In this document: positions 8,825 through 18,122 of the stretch, in pieces
Layout of the letters: the number at the start of each line of letters is the position of its first letter
How positions within the stretch are numbered: position 1 is the first letter of the stretch
Assembly (NCBI GenBank): GCA_016124945.1
Contig: WGMT01000016.1
Coordinates: forward strand, 1-64,000
Length of the DNA: 64,000 nucleotides
Reading direction: 5' to 3'
Source of the DNA: a bacterium
Lineage (GTDB): Bacteria; Chloroflexota; Anaerolineae; Caldilineales; Caldilineaceae
Made by a program: the position numbers and the translations under genes
Notes under the pieces: generated by a model
What the model was told of the DNA's origin: nothing
The model's database searches: none
What the model saw: the letters and a program-made list of their open reading frames with translations, nothing else

Positions 8825-10021
8825 ATGGTAAACGAGCTAAAAATGGTTGATAGCTATCCGATAACGCTGGAAAACTTTGGGCTCGCTTCGCTCAGTGATC
8901 TCTTTGATGATCGGGTCATCTACCGCAGCCTGGAACCGGTGGATCGCCGATTGTCCGGTCTCAAGTCTGCACGTTACCAACTGGGCTTGAACGATTCACA
9001 GATCCCGCGCAAGTTAGACGACGCCTACGCCAAGGTCGCGCTCTTTATCCTCGAAAAGGCACAGGAGCGAAGACGTGCCGAGCTGGATGAGATTGTCCTT
9101 GTCGGCGACACAAAGTCGGGCGACGGTCAGGCTTTCACCAACCTGCGCAACATGAGCAAACGTCCTAGTACTGCTTTTATCGGCAACGAAAAGGCCGATC
9201 TCCTTGCCAACGAAGAACGTGACGTCGCAGCCGGCATCTTTTTGGCTAACCGCTGGACGGCGCTCGCTGATTGGGCGGCATGGAGCCTTGAGCAAGGGCT
9301 AAAATTCAACAAAAATACAGCCGTCATCATCGATATAGACAAGACGGCACTCGGCGCGCGCGGACGCAATGATCGCACCATCGACGCCGCCCGCCTCAAA
9401 GGACTTTATCAGGCAGCAAAAGGTGTTCTCGACGACCGGTTCAACGCTCGTCTATTCGAAGAGCATTACGACGCCCTCAACCGCTCCCGTTACCACGTGA
9501 TTACAGAAGACAACCAGGACTATCTGGCCTACATCTGCCTGATCCTCAACGCAGGGTTGGTAGAGTGTGACGACTTACTGGAACGTATGGAAAGCGGCTC
9601 ACTCAACTCCTTCCCCCACTTTGTCCGCTGGGTGGAAACCATGATGATGCAGGGCGGCATCAACGAACGGGTGCGCCAGGTACATGAAGCCGTCCATACC
9701 AGTGTGCAAAACGGCGATCCCACACCGTTCAAAAGCTTCCGCCGCCACGAATTCCTGGCGACGCTCGAATCTATGAACAATCTGCCCGACGATGCAACCG
9801 TCGAAGATCGCTTGAGCAGAGAAATCACCATCACAGAAGAAGTTTACGAAATCAGCCAATGGCTGGAAGCACGCGGCTGCCTCATCATCAGCCTAAGCGA
9901 CAAACCCGACGAAGCCTCGGTGCCACCGCGACCGCAACAGCGTGAATACCCGCCTATCCACAAAGCACAGACCCATCGAGTAGGCGTCAGCATCAAAGAC
10001 AGGCTCACTGCGCTGGATTGA
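8825..10021 (+). CDS. HAD-like conserved protein of unknown function
   Basis: 398 residues. A HAD-like motif I (IIDIDKT, about residue 165-171) and a late SLSDKPDE segment suggest a phosphatase- or phosphotransferase-type core, but the remaining HAD motifs are not obvious. The first third is rich in charged helices. The start at 8825 is favoured over an upstream in-frame start at 8726 because GGAAGGAAAGC precedes it. TACAAT hexamers at about 8694 and 8770 could be -10 elements. The function is unknown. A repeat element and a terminator follow. Confidence 0.7.
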   Translation: MVNELKMVDSYPITLENFGLASLSDLFDDRVIYRSLEPVDRRLSGLKSARYQLGLNDSQIPRKLDDAYAKVALFILEKAQERRRAELDEIVLVGDTKSGDGQAFTNLRNMSKRPSTAFIGNEKADLLANEERDVAAGIFLANRWTALADWAAWSLEQGLKFNKNTAVIIDIDKTALGARGRNDRTIDAARLKGLYQAAKGVLDDRFNARLFEEHYDALNRSRYHVITEDNQDYLAYICLILNAGLVECDDLLERMESGSLNSFPHFVRWVETMMMQGGINERVRQVHEAVHTSVQNGDPTPFKSFRRHEFLATLESMNNLPDDATVEDRLSREITITEEVYEISQWLEARGCLIISLSDKPDEASVPPRPQQREYPPIHKAQTHRVGVSIKDRLTALD

Positions 10022-10037
10022 TCTATCCAGCCCAATA

Positions 10038-10126
10038 AGTCTCTATCCTGAAAGTTAAAGTGCACAGCACGTCCACGCTACATGAGGGTGTTTTGCCGGG
10101 CGGCTGTAAAGTTCAGGAGAGCATCT
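10038..10126. repeat. Dispersed inverted-repeat element, copy 1
   Basis: About 89 bp whose ends are roughly reverse complements (TCTCTATCCTGAAAG at the start, AAAGTTCAGGAGAGC at the end). The reverse complement of 21282-21371 is clearly similar along the whole length, with shared blocks such as AGTCTCT, TCCTG, AGTGC and TTGCCGGGCGGCTGTAAA. This suggests a small mobile or REP-like element. Confidence 0.6.
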
Positions 10127-10143
10127 AGAAAAGTAGCCCGTGA

Positions 10144-10190
10144 CCTGACAGGATGATTGCTCGGCTTGCCGCTTCACCTGTCAGGTTTTT
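10144..10190 (+). terminator. Rho-independent terminator
   Basis: CCTGACAGG (10144-10152) pairs with CCTGTCAGG (10177-10185), followed by TTTTT (10186-10190). The loop is 24 nt. It ends the HAD-like gene transcript ahead of ftsH. Confidence 0.65.
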
Positions 10191-10365
10191 GCTTACAACG
10201 GCTCGTGACACCGCCAATCCTAGGACAGCTTACTGATCCCAAATGGTCTCATCGCTATACTAAAACGCAAGATAGCAAAGCTCAAGATAGTGAGATTCGA
10301 TTATTCGTGCCAATATTCGCTGATCCCACCCCCTGGGACACAGTTCACTGAACGGTAAATCGTCT

Positions 10366-12291
10366 ATGGCTGATAACAACAAGTCACCGCAGAAACCCCC
10401 CAATGGATCCGGTGGTGGATCGAATGGGCAAAACGATCAGGATCCCAACAATCGCGTCCGTCAAGCGTTTAGCCGTGGCTGGATCTGGATCATCCTCATC
10501 ATTGTTTTCTTTTTTGGCTACCGTATCCTCTTCACATCAACCAATAACACAGACAACATGGTTGGTTTGAATCAGGTGGCCGACTGGGTCTCTTCGGGCG
10601 AGGTGACACGCCTGCTCGTTCAGGGCGAAGAAGTCACGGTTGAGTTGGCAGGCAGTCAGGAACCGGTGCAGACACGTAAAGAACCAGGCGAAAGCGTGCT
10701 CGATACGCTGAGTGCGCTTGGTGTCTCCGAAGAACGGCTACAGCGGCTACCCATTGTGGTGGAAAGCGCGCCCAACACCGGCGCCTTCTTCAACTGGCTG
10801 ATCATGCTGCTCCCCATGATTCTGATCTTTGGCTTCTTTATCTTTATTATGCGCCAGGCCGGCGGCGGCGGTCAGAACCGCGCCATGCAATTTGGCCGCA
10901 GTCGTGCCCGTAAGATGGATGAAGCCGACCGCCCCACCGTCACATTTGAGGACGTGGCCGGCTCCGACGAAGCCAAGCAAGAGTTGCATGAAATTGTCGA
11001 GTTCCTACGTGAACCACAAAAGTTTGCCTCGCTGGGTGCACGTATCCCCAAAGGTGTGCTCATGGTCGGCCCACCCGGCACCGGTAAGACGTTGCTGGCC
11101 AAGGCCGTAGCCGGTGAAGCAGGCGTGCCCTTCTTCAGTATCTCCGGCTCCGAGTTTGTAGAAATGTTCGTCGGCGTCGGCGCCAGCCGTGTACGTGACC
11201 TCTTTGAGCAAGCCAAGAAAGCGGCGCCGTGTATCATCTTCATCGACGAAATCGATGCTGTAGGCCGTCACCGTGGTGCGGGCATGGGCGGCGGTAACGA
11301 CGAACGTGAACAGACGCTGAACCAGATCCTGGTAGAGATGGACGGTTTTGACAGCGACACGACGGTCATTGTCGTCGCTGCCACCAACCGCCCCGACATT
11401 CTCGATCCGGCGCTGTTGCGTCCTGGCCGCTTCGACCGCAAGGTGATGGTGGATCGCCCGGATCGCAGAGGCCGTGAGGAGATTCTTAAGGTTCATTCTC
11501 GTGGCAAACCACTCTCCGCAGATGTAGACTTGGGCGTCATTGCCCGCCAGTCGCCTGGCATGGTGGGGGCAGACCTAGAAAACTTGCTCAACGAAGCGGC
11601 CATCCTGGCTGCTCGGCGTAACCAGCGTTCGATTGCCATGGAAGACATTGTAGAATCTATCGAACGGGTGATGGCAGGCCCGGCACGCAAGAGCCGCATC
11701 ATCAGCGAAGAAGAACGCCGCATTGTGGCCTACCACGAAGCCGGGCACGCCCTGGTGATGGCAATGCTGCCCAACACCGACGCCGTTGGCAAGATCAGCC
11801 TCGTCAGCCGTGGTCAGGCGCTGGGCTACGTGCTGCCCCTGCCCGAAGAGGACCGCACACTGCGCAGCCGCGCCGAGTTTGAAGATCAACTGGCCGGCCG
11901 TCTGGGTGGCCGCGTGGCCGAAGAAGTGGTCTTTGGTGAAATCACCACCGGCGCCGCCGACGATCTGGAGAAGGCGACGCGGCTGGCCAAGGCGATGGTG
12001 ACACGTTATGGCATGAGCGACGTCCTTGGGCCGATGCAGTTGAGTCAGGGCGACGTCAATCCTTTCCTCGGCATGGAACTGGGCGAACGCCGTCACTACA
12101 GCGAAGCCATTGCCAAGAATATTGATCGGGAAGTGCGTCGCATTATTGAAACCGCCTACAGCCGTGCCCGAGAGGTGATCACCACCCATCAGGACAAGCT
12201 GAGCCTGATCGCCGAAACCCTGCTCGAAAAAGAAGTCCTCGAGCGTAGGGATTTTGAAGAGTTGCTGGGGTTGACGAAGGCACACGCGTAG
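10366..12291 (+). CDS. ftsH: ATP-dependent zinc metalloprotease FtsH
   Basis: 641 residues, the usual length. A hydrophilic Asn/Gly-rich N-terminus precedes the first membrane segment (about 38-55). An extracytoplasmic loop and a second membrane segment (about 142-163) follow. The AAA+ domain has Walker A GPPGTGKT (235-242), Walker B IIFIDEID (about 290-297) and the second region of homology [18 protein letters not shown]. The protease domain has the zinc motif HEAGH (457-461) and the third ligand Asp in [10 protein letters not shown] (about 533). It degrades membrane and short-lived cytosolic proteins as a hexamer in the inner membrane. It is monocistronic, bounded by terminators. Confidence 0.97.
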   Translation: MADNNKSPQKPPNGSGGGSNGQNDQDPNNRVRQAFSRGWIWIILIIVFFFGYRILFTSTNNTDNMVGLNQVADWVSSGEVTRLLVQGEEVTVELAGSQEPVQTRKEPGESVLDTLSALGVSEERLQRLPIVVESAPNTGAFFNWLIMLLPMILIFGFFIFIMRQAGGGGQNRAMQFGRSRARKMDEADRPTVTFEDVAGSDEAKQELHEIVEFLREPQKFASLGARIPKGVLMVGPPGTGKTLLAKAVAGEAGVPFFSISGSEFVEMFVGVGASRVRDLFEQAKKAAPCIIFIDEIDAVGRHRGAGMGGGNDEREQTLNQILVEMDGFDSDTTVIVVAATNRPDILDPALLRPGRFDRKVMVDRPDRRGREEILKVHSRGKPLSADVDLGVIARQSPGMVGADLENLLNEAAILAARRNQRSIAMEDIVESIERVMAGPARKSRIISEEERRIVAYHEAGHALVMAMLPNTDAVGKISLVSRGQALGYVLPLPEEDRTLRSRAEFEDQLAGRLGGRVAEEVVFGEITTGAADDLEKATRLAKAMVTRYGMSDVLGPMQLSQGDVNPFLGMELGERRHYSEAIAKNIDREVRRIIETAYSRAREVITTHQDKLSLIAETLLEKEVLERRDFEELLGLTKAHA

Positions 12292-12300
12292 AGGAATCTT

Positions 12301-12376
12301 AAAGAATGATGAATAAAAAATGGGGGGACGATCATCTACTCAAGATCGTCCCCCCATTTTTTATTCATCATTCTTT
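12301..12376. terminator. 33-bp perfect hairpin with flanking A and T tracts
   Basis: Arms 12301-12333 and 12344-12376 are exact reverse complements, with a 10-nt loop. The stem contains six G/C pairs flanked by A/T runs, and a T tract continues to 12380. It works structurally as a terminator for ftsH, but it is far longer than a usual one. Confidence 0.8.
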
Positions 12377-12468
12377 TTTTACTTTTCTATCCATAGTCAA
12401 AAGGCCAAATTTTCGTTATACTGTAAAGTGAAACTTTACCGCTTCTACACCTATTGTGGAGCCTCCCC

Positions 12469-12966
12469 ATGAAAGTCGCTATCCTCTCCGACAGCCATGA
12501 CAATGTTTGGAATCTTGAAAGAGCGCTGAAGGCCGTCAACACAGCCGGCGCTGAGATGTTGCTTCACTGCGGCGACCTGATTGCGCCCTTCATTGTGGCG
12601 CAGATCGCCGAGGCATTCTCCGGCCCGATTCACATTCTAGAAGGCAACAACGACGGTGACGGGCGCCTCCAACAGCAGGTGGCGTCGAAATTCGAACACG
12701 TGACGCTACATGGCATCTACGCTGAATTGAGCGCCGGTTCTCGGCGCATCGCCATGATCCACTACCCTGAACCAGCGCGACGCATTGCTCAGTCCGGTCA
12801 CTTTGATCTGGTCTGCTACGGTCACAACCACCTACAAAATTGGGAACAGATCGGCGACTGCTATCTCGTAAACCCTGGCGAGGTGATGGGGAGGCTGGGC
12901 GCGCCCAGTTGGGGGTTGTACGACGGCGACACCCACAAGTACAAGTTCTACCCCATCCAACCATGA
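12469..12966 (+). CDS. YfcE/MJ0936-type metallophosphoesterase
   Basis: 165 residues, a single calcineurin-like domain. Metal-ligand motifs are LSDSHDN, HCGDLI, EGNNDGD and YGHNH, with the last ligands in the MIHYPE region. Members hydrolyse phosphodiesters with Mn or Ni; the cellular substrate is unknown. ATG at 12469 begins right at the domain, and the in-frame GTG 15 bp upstream is less likely. It overlaps the next gene by 4 bp (ATGA), which indicates translational coupling. Confidence 0.9.
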   Translation: MKVAILSDSHDNVWNLERALKAVNTAGAEMLLHCGDLIAPFIVAQIAEAFSGPIHILEGNNDGDGRLQQQVASKFEHVTLHGIYAELSAGSRRIAMIHYPEPARRIAQSGHFDLVCYGHNHLQNWEQIGDCYLVNPGEVMGRLGAPSWGLYDGDTHKYKFYPIQP

Positions 12967-13000
12967 TCCAACGTCTGATCCAACGTCTGATCCAACGTCC
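12963..13000. repeat. 12-bp tandem repeat inside the signal-peptide coding region
   Basis: The unit GATCCAACGTCT occurs about three times at 12965-13000, with the last copy altered. It stays in frame and makes the peptide repeat IQRLIQRLIQR at the very N-terminus. Confidence 0.85.
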
Positions 13001-14441
13001 GCGTATTACGATCCTAGGCATGACTCTGCTCCTCTGCCTGCTGAGCGTAGGCACGGTAGAAGCGCGTCCCCTGTCTCAGGATGATGCACCTGTCTACGGG
13101 TTGCTGGGGACATTGCGCCCGTCTCGCGACGAACGCTTTACCACCGAATTTGTCACCGCCTTTGAAACTTTCCCAGTAGTAGGCGCAAACCCAGAGATCG
13201 ACCGCCAGATCCAGGAGATCAGCCAGATTAACCCACCGGTACAGGTGAAGGTGTGGGGGCGCGCCATTGAACTCTTTGACGAGTCGAGCCAGCGCCAAAT
13301 TGTAGTGCAAGACCTTCTGCGCATGGATCAACCGCTAGCAACAGCCACGCCGACCCCTGCGCCACGCCCGCCGTACGCCATTGTTACCGAACCGGGCACA
13401 ACCATCCGTAGCGAACCTTCGGCTGCCGGCGCGGTGATTGCCCAGGTACGCGAAGGACGAGAATTCGACATTATCGGCAGAGACAGCTCACTCCAATGGT
13501 GGCAGATCTGCTGCATCAACGAACAGCCGGGGTGGGTCTTCCGCTTTATGGTTTCGCCTCAGGGAGATCTAGAGAGTGTGCCCATTGTTTCCTCTGCACC
13601 TTCCACCCCTACCCCGGTGCCGGTGATCTCGACGCCTGTCAGCACACCGCTGCCCACCGCTGATTGGACGGCAACCTACTTTGCCAATCCAAACCTGCAG
13701 GGAGCGCCTGTCTTCTCAACACGGGTCAACGCCGTTAGCTTCGATTGGGGCAACGGTTCGCCCGTCGCTGGGCTGGTGCCGGTAGACCAATTCTCAGCCC
13801 GCTTCGAGCAGACGATATCGTTGCGCGGCGGCATCTACCGCTTCAGCATCCAGGCCGACGACGGCGTGCGAGTTTGGATTGGCGGCGAACTGGTGATCGA
13901 CGAGTGGCACTTGGCCGCGCCGCCCGTCTACCAGGTGGAGCGGCAGATTTCCGGCCCAACGTCGATCCGCATCGAATACTTCGAGGCTGGCGGGCAGGCC
14001 AAGATCCGTTTTTCGTACCAGTTGCTCAGCGAGTTCCCCAATTGGCAGGCCTCCTACTTCGACAACATCAACCTCAACGGGGGGCCGACGCGCATTGTGG
14101 CCGAACCACGCACCAATCCGTCGTTGAACCACGATTGGAGCCTGAGCTCTCCTTTCCCTGGCCTGATCCCCGCCGACAATTTCTCGGTGCGCTGGGAAGG
14201 AACATTCTTCTTCGAAGGCGGCAACTACCTCTTCTGGGCGCGTGCCGACGATGGGGTACGCCTGTGGATCGACGACATTCTTGTCCTCGACGCGTGGGCT
14301 GCCAATCCAGGCTATGTAGAACAGACCTTCTCACAAGTTGGACGCGGCAATCATGTCATCCGCATTGAATATTTTGAGCGCGGCGGCCTGGCCAGGATCA
14401 GCGCAGATTGGTATAGGACGAGTCCGCTAAGACGAGATTAA
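12963..14441 (+). CDS. Secreted protein with SH3-like domain and two PA14 domains
   Basis: 492 residues. The N-terminus MIQRLIQRLIQRP comes from a tandem 12-bp DNA repeat and leads into a hydrophobic signal segment ending near VEA. A bacterial SH3-like domain follows (about 145-205; GTTIRSEPSAAGAVI and WWQICCINEQPGWVF). After a Pro/Thr/Ser linker come two PA14-like repeats (about 235-360 and 370-490), each with ADDGVR(V/L)WI and IRIEYFE motifs. PA14 domains often bind carbohydrates. It probably acts outside the cell or on the cell wall. The upstream in-frame extension to 12840 overlaps the phosphoesterase gene and is rejected. Confidence 0.88.
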   Translation: MIQRLIQRLIQRPRITILGMTLLLCLLSVGTVEARPLSQDDAPVYGLLGTLRPSRDERFTTEFVTAFETFPVVGANPEIDRQIQEISQINPPVQVKVWGRAIELFDESSQRQIVVQDLLRMDQPLATATPTPAPRPPYAIVTEPGTTIRSEPSAAGAVIAQVREGREFDIIGRDSSLQWWQICCINEQPGWVFRFMVSPQGDLESVPIVSSAPSTPTPVPVISTPVSTPLPTADWTATYFANPNLQGAPVFSTRVNAVSFDWGNGSPVAGLVPVDQFSARFEQTISLRGGIYRFSIQADDGVRVWIGGELVIDEWHLAAPPVYQVERQISGPTSIRIEYFEAGGQAKIRFSYQLLSEFPNWQASYFDNINLNGGPTRIVAEPRTNPSLNHDWSLSSPFPGLIPADNFSVRWEGTFFFEGGNYLFWARADDGVRLWIDDILVLDAWAANPGYVEQTFSQVGRGNHVIRIEYFERGGLARISADWYRTSPLRRD

Positions 14442-14508
14442 GGGATTGGGCGATTGGGAGATTTTTGTTGTCGTGTCACGCCTCTGAAATCTCCAAATCT
14501 CTAAATCC

Positions 14509-14564
14509 CCAATCACCAATCACCAATCCCCAATCACCAATCCCCAATCACCAATCCCCAATCA
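14509..14564. repeat. CCAATCA/CCAATCC heptamer tandem array (8 copies)
   Basis: Eight contiguous 7-bp units, mostly alternating CCAATCA and CCAATCC, end just before the ribosome binding site of the next gene (AGGAGAACACC then ATG at 14582). A partial inverted copy (GGATTGGGCGATTGGGAGAT) lies at about 14442-14465, so the leader could fold back. Confidence 0.95.
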
Positions 14565-14581
14565 CCAAACAGGAGAACACC

Positions 14582-15583
14582 ATGCCCACCAAAGTCCGCT
14601 GGGGAATTCTTTCTACCGCCAATATCAACAAAGCGCTACTCGGCCCGATTCGTAAGGCCGAACGGAGTGAGTTGTTTGCCGTCGCCAGCCGCGATCAAGG
14701 ACGCGCCGAAGCTTACGCCCAGCGCGAAGGAATCCCCCACGCCTATGGCAGCTATGAGGCCTTGCTCACCGATCCAAACGTCGATGCCGTCTACATTTCG
14801 CTGCCCAACAGCCTCCACTGTGAGTGGACGGTCAAAGCCGCCGAAGCCGGGAAGCACGTCCTCTGCGAGAAGCCGCTGGTGGTGACGGTGGAGGAGTTCG
14901 ACCGCGTCGAAGCCGCAGCCCAGGCCAGTGGTGTCCTCGTGGTGGAGGCGTTTATGTACCTCCATCATCCACAGACACAGCAGGCACGTCGGTTGATCGA
15001 AGAAGGTCGATTGGGGACGCTCCAATTGGTGAACAGTTGGTTCAACTTCTACCTGCCGCCTGAACGAGCCGAAAACATCCGCTTAAGCAGCGAACTGACC
15101 GGCGGCTCACTGTGGGATGTAGGCGTCTACCCCAACAGCGCCGCCGTCTTCATGGCGCAGCCACAGCAGCCGGAACGGGTGTGGGCCAGCCAGATTGTAG
15201 GCGAAAGCGGTGTAGACGTGGCCATGCGCGCCCAGATCGAATTTAGTGGCAGCGCCGTCGGCCAGATCTCTTCAGGATTCCGCACCCCCTTCCGCGAAGG
15301 ACTCTTCCTGGTGGGCGACGAAGGCACATTGCACCTGCCCGAGCCATGGAAGCCCGGCCTTACCGGCAAAGACAGCGCCATGACGCTCACCGGTCGCGAC
15401 GGCAAAGCGGAGACCATCGTCACCCCGGCGGTTGATCCCTATTTGTGCGAAGTAGAGGCAATGGAAGCATCAATCCTAGACGGTGCAGCGCCGGTAGTGT
15501 CGCTGTCGCTGAGTCGCGTCTTTTTGCACACGGCCCTGGCGATTTACGCGTCCGCGCGCAGTGGAGAGGTGGTGGCTGTTTAG
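14582..15583 (+). CDS. Gfo/Idh/MocA-family NAD(P)-dependent oxidoreductase
   Basis: 333 residues. The N-terminal Rossmann fold starts with WGILSTANIN, followed by SLPNSLHCEW and the family signature CEKPLV, whose Lys is catalytic. The C-terminal alpha/beta domain has GGSLWDVGVYP. Members oxidise or reduce sugars and related compounds. The substrate is unknown. The ATG at 14582 has AGGAG at 8-12 bp upstream. The longer in-frame ORF from 14465 runs through the heptamer array and is unlikely. Confidence 0.9.
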   Translation: MPTKVRWGILSTANINKALLGPIRKAERSELFAVASRDQGRAEAYAQREGIPHAYGSYEALLTDPNVDAVYISLPNSLHCEWTVKAAEAGKHVLCEKPLVVTVEEFDRVEAAAQASGVLVVEAFMYLHHPQTQQARRLIEEGRLGTLQLVNSWFNFYLPPERAENIRLSSELTGGSLWDVGVYPNSAAVFMAQPQQPERVWASQIVGESGVDVAMRAQIEFSGSAVGQISSGFRTPFREGLFLVGDEGTLHLPEPWKPGLTGKDSAMTLTGRDGKAETIVTPAVDPYLCEVEAMEASILDGAAPVVSLSLSRVFLHTALAIYASARSGEVVAV

Positions 15584-15607
15584 GGAATTTCAATGGGATG
15601 GACAAGA

Positions 15608-15651
15608 AATAGGGGATTTCAGATCCTGTTCAGGATCTGAAATCCCCTATT
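15608..15651. terminator. 21-bp near-perfect palindrome
   Basis: Arms 15608-15628 and 15631-15651 are exact reverse complements with only two bases between them. The effective loop would be TGTTCA. It separates the oxidoreductase gene from the convergent FmdB-like gene. Confidence 0.65.
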
Positions 15652-15693
15652 CGCTTAATCCCCTAATTTCCAGACAAAAAGACGCTATCTGTG

Positions 15694-16071
15694 TTAATCA
15701 AAATCCCCAGGCGGTAGATCCGGCAGCGACGATTCAATGGAGTCGGGGCTTTCGCCGGCTTCAAGACGATCCATCACCTCGGTCATCTCAGCATCGAGGG
15801 GTTCGCCCATTTCATCGCTCATCTTGCGCATGAAGCCGGCCAGAGCGCGTGGATCTTCGCTTTCGAGCCCCGACATCAGAGAGGGATCGGCCAATGCTTC
15901 CATACGGCTTTCTTCAGAGCGCAGCATCCGCACTTTGCTCACCAAACGGTGCAGGCGCTTTCCTTCGCAGGTAGGGCAAGCGGCGGCGTCATCGCTGGCA
16001 GCGCTGATGGTGCGAAAGAAGACACTCACCCGCTGTTTGCAATCGTAGCAATAGTATTCGTAGATTGGCAT
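15694..16071 (-). CDS. FmdB-family zinc ribbon protein
   Basis: 125 residues. The start MPIYEYYCYDC with CxxC, a second CPTC pair near residue 32, and spacing typical of the FmdB regulatory protein family (a single zinc ribbon) are clear. The acidic C-terminal half has no known domain. FmdB was linked to regulation of formamidase and acetamidase genes in Methylophilus; the role in this organism is unknown. ATG at 16071 gives the normal family N-terminus; an upstream start at 16086 is less likely. Confidence 0.88.
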   Translation of the reverse strand: MPIYEYYCYDCKQRVSVFFRTISAASDDAAACPTCEGKRLHRLVSKVRMLRSEESRMEALADPSLMSGLESEDPRALAGFMRKMSDEMGEPLDAEMTEVMDRLEAGESPDSIESSLPDLPPGDFD

Positions 16072-16136
16072 GTCGCTCCTCACCACTCCTGAATTTGGTC
16101 ACAGCCCAAGTATTCTGATCTGAGCAGAATCCAACA

Positions 16137-16205
16137 CGGATTGGGCCGATTCAGCGGATCTGAACGGATCTTTTGGGTTCGATCCGCCTGAATCTGCTCA
16201 ATCCG
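16137..16205. repeat. Imperfect inverted repeat upstream of the FmdB-like gene
   Basis: Arms 16137-16160 and 16181-16205 are near reverse complements (CGGATTGGGCCGATTCAG versus CGGATTGAGCAGATTCAG in the same orientation). The remaining spacer (16072-16454) carries a TATAAT at 16307-16312 that may serve the guanylate kinase gene. I see no coding sequence in the spacer. Confidence 0.5.
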
Positions 16206-16454
16206 CTTCATCCTCGTTCAATTTCTTGCAGACTTGAAATCCTGGTCACCCCCCCTGTGGATTGTAATTCAATAGGGGTGTGCACTATACTGAACCTCTA
16301 TTTCATTATAATCCGCGGTCTCAAGTGGGCCAAAAGGTAGTCAATGTAGACGGGTGCAACGCCATTTTTTGGAGTGTCAGCCGGGTACAAAAGACAGACT
16401 GGCTTGAGAGATCGCTGGGGTGTGGTATGCACTCAAAGTAGATGAGCAGCGTTT

Positions 16455-17099
16455 ATGACGATTGACAACCGGGAACAGGTGACAGACATCTACCAGCGGT
16501 TCAACAAAGCACGTCCAGTGCTGGTAGTGCTATCGGGGCCAAGCGGTGTCGGCAAAGACGCCACGCTGGAGTTGATGAAGCGGCGCGAGCTGCCCTTCCA
16601 CTTTGTGGTGACGGCCACGACGCGCCAGCGCCGCCCCACCGAAACCGACGGCATCGACTATCATTTTGTGAGTGTGGGCGAGTTCGCCGAGATGATCGAC
16701 GCCGGTGAGTTGCTGGAATATGCGGTCGTCTACGGGGATTACAAAGGCATCCCCAAAAAGCATGTGCGCGAAGCACTGGCCAGCGGCAAAGACGTTGTCT
16801 TACGCATCGACGTGCAGGGCGCGGCTACGATCCGCAGCCTAATCCCCAACGCGGTGACCATCTTCCTCGCCGCCGAAAGCGAAGATAAGCTGATCGAACG
16901 CCTGCGCGAGCGCAAAACCGAATCCGCCGATAACCTGAAAATGCGCATCGCCACCGCCCGGCAGGAAATGGCGCGCATCAACGAATTCGACTACGTCGTC
17001 GTCAACCGCGAAGACGAACTCGACACCACCGTTGATCATGTAATCAGCATCATCCACGCCGAAAAGTGCTGCGTGGATTGGACGCCGGTGGTGCTTTAG
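16455..17099 (+). CDS. gmk: Guanylate kinase
   Basis: 214 residues. It phosphorylates GMP to GDP with ATP. The P-loop is GPSGVGKDA, where the common Ser/Thr after GK is Asp. The GMP-binding TTRQRRPTETDGIDYHFV and EYAVVYGDYKGIPK segments, VVLRIDVQGA and the lid LIERLRERKTE are all in place. A possible -10 (TATAAT, 16307) lies about 140 bp upstream. It stands alone, without rpoZ next to it. Confidence 0.94.
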   Translation: MTIDNREQVTDIYQRFNKARPVLVVLSGPSGVGKDATLELMKRRELPFHFVVTATTRQRRPTETDGIDYHFVSVGEFAEMIDAGELLEYAVVYGDYKGIPKKHVREALASGKDVVLRIDVQGAATIRSLIPNAVTIFLAAESEDKLIERLRERKTESADNLKMRIATARQEMARINEFDYVVVNREDELDTTVDHVISIIHAEKCCVDWTPVVL

Positions 17100-17140
17100 T
17101 GGTTCTTTCGCTAATTACCGATGCATGGAACACCCTGTAG

Positions 17141-17204
17141 GATGGGTTCCGACTGCATCAACTCACTCTGTTCGTTCCGTCAAATTCGGCAGTCGGAACC
17201 CATC
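17141..17204. terminator. 16-bp hairpin after gmk
   Basis: GATGGGTTCCGACTGC (17141-17156) is the exact reverse complement of 17189-17204, with a 32-nt loop. No T tract follows. Confidence 0.5.
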
Positions 17205-17220
17205 TTGCAAACTGTTGCGG

Positions 17221-17277
17221 TAACGAGTAATGAGTAGAGGAACTCGACGTGATCTCTGCTTTACTCGTTACTCGTTA
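17221..17277. repeat. Inverted repeat in the rhomboid leader
   Basis: TAACGAGTAATGAGTA (17221-17236) pairs with TACTCGTTACTCGTTA (17262-17277) with one mismatch. It lies upstream of the chosen rhomboid start and argues that the upstream in-frame start at 17249 is not used. Confidence 0.55.
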
Positions 17278-17296
17278 TCTATTCTTGAGAGAGTTC

Positions 17297-18115
17297 ATGT
17301 ACAACGTTGATCCAGAAGCACACGAAACGCGTATCGAAACGACGCCGGTGACGGAGGGCATTCAGCCTCCTTCGTTTTTTATTCCGTTAGCGAAACCTTG
17401 GGTGAGCCGCACAATCATTGCCATCAATTTGATTGTCTTCGCGGCGACGTTAGGGTATGAGTTGATTGTCTATCGCAACCTCTTTGGGCCGAACTATGTG
17501 GAAGTGCTTTACATCTTCGGCATGAAGTCGAATTTCGACATCCTCAACGGCGAGGTGTGGCGCTTGTTTACGGCGATGTTTTTGCATATCGGCGCCGTCC
17601 ACTTGATCTCAAATCTGATTGGGCTGTTGATGCTAGGGCCGATTATTGAAGGACATTTCGGCCATTGGCGCTTTGCAGCCATCTACCTGCTGGGCGGGTT
17701 GTTGGGCAGTATTGCCAGCTTTGCCTTTTCACCGGCGCTCTCTGCCGGGGCATCTGGCGCAATTTTTGGGCTGTTGGGCGCAACACTGCTCTACTTTTAC
17801 CGCTTTCGCGAAAACTTCGGTCGCCAAGGACGTGACATTCTTCAATCCATGTTTGTGGTGCTGGTGCTGAACCTTTTTGTCGGTGTCAGCGCCAACAACG
17901 TAGACAACTGGGGGCATGTGGGCGGATTGGTGGGCGGCTTCGTGATGACGGCGGGCCTGCTGCCCCACTATCGCCTGCCCGACGCCATTGTCCCCGGGCG
18001 GCAGCCGCTGGTGCGTGAACGTCACGTCCTGCGCGAGAGTATTTGGACGGTCCTCTACGTTGCTTTTCTCATCCTCACTTTTTGGTTAGCCACTTCAGTT
18101 TCACCACTACGTTAG
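17297..18115 (+). CDS. Rhomboid-family intramembrane serine protease
   Basis: 272 residues with about seven hydrophobic segments. The catalytic Ser is in GASGAIFGLLGA, the catalytic His in WGHVGGLVGG, and a HIGAVHLISNLIGL helix carries the oxyanion-side His and Asn. Rhomboids cleave single-pass membrane proteins within the bilayer. ATG at 17297 follows GAGAG, and an upstream start at 17249 lies inside an inverted repeat. The MATE transporter begins 7 bp after the stop codon, so the two are likely co-transcribed. Confidence 0.92.
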   Translation: MYNVDPEAHETRIETTPVTEGIQPPSFFIPLAKPWVSRTIIAINLIVFAATLGYELIVYRNLFGPNYVEVLYIFGMKSNFDILNGEVWRLFTAMFLHIGAVHLISNLIGLLMLGPIIEGHFGHWRFAAIYLLGGLLGSIASFAFSPALSAGASGAIFGLLGATLLYFYRFRENFGRQGRDILQSMFVVLVLNLFVGVSANNVDNWGHVGGLVGGFVMTAGLLPHYRLPDAIVPGRQPLVRERHVLRESIWTVLYVAFLILTFWLATSVSPLR

Positions 18116-18122
18116 GGGCCAT

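Noticed and set aside
10157..10351. A small 64-codon gene between the HAD-like gene and ftsH
   Set aside because: It begins inside the terminator hairpin and has no ribosome binding site or conserved look.
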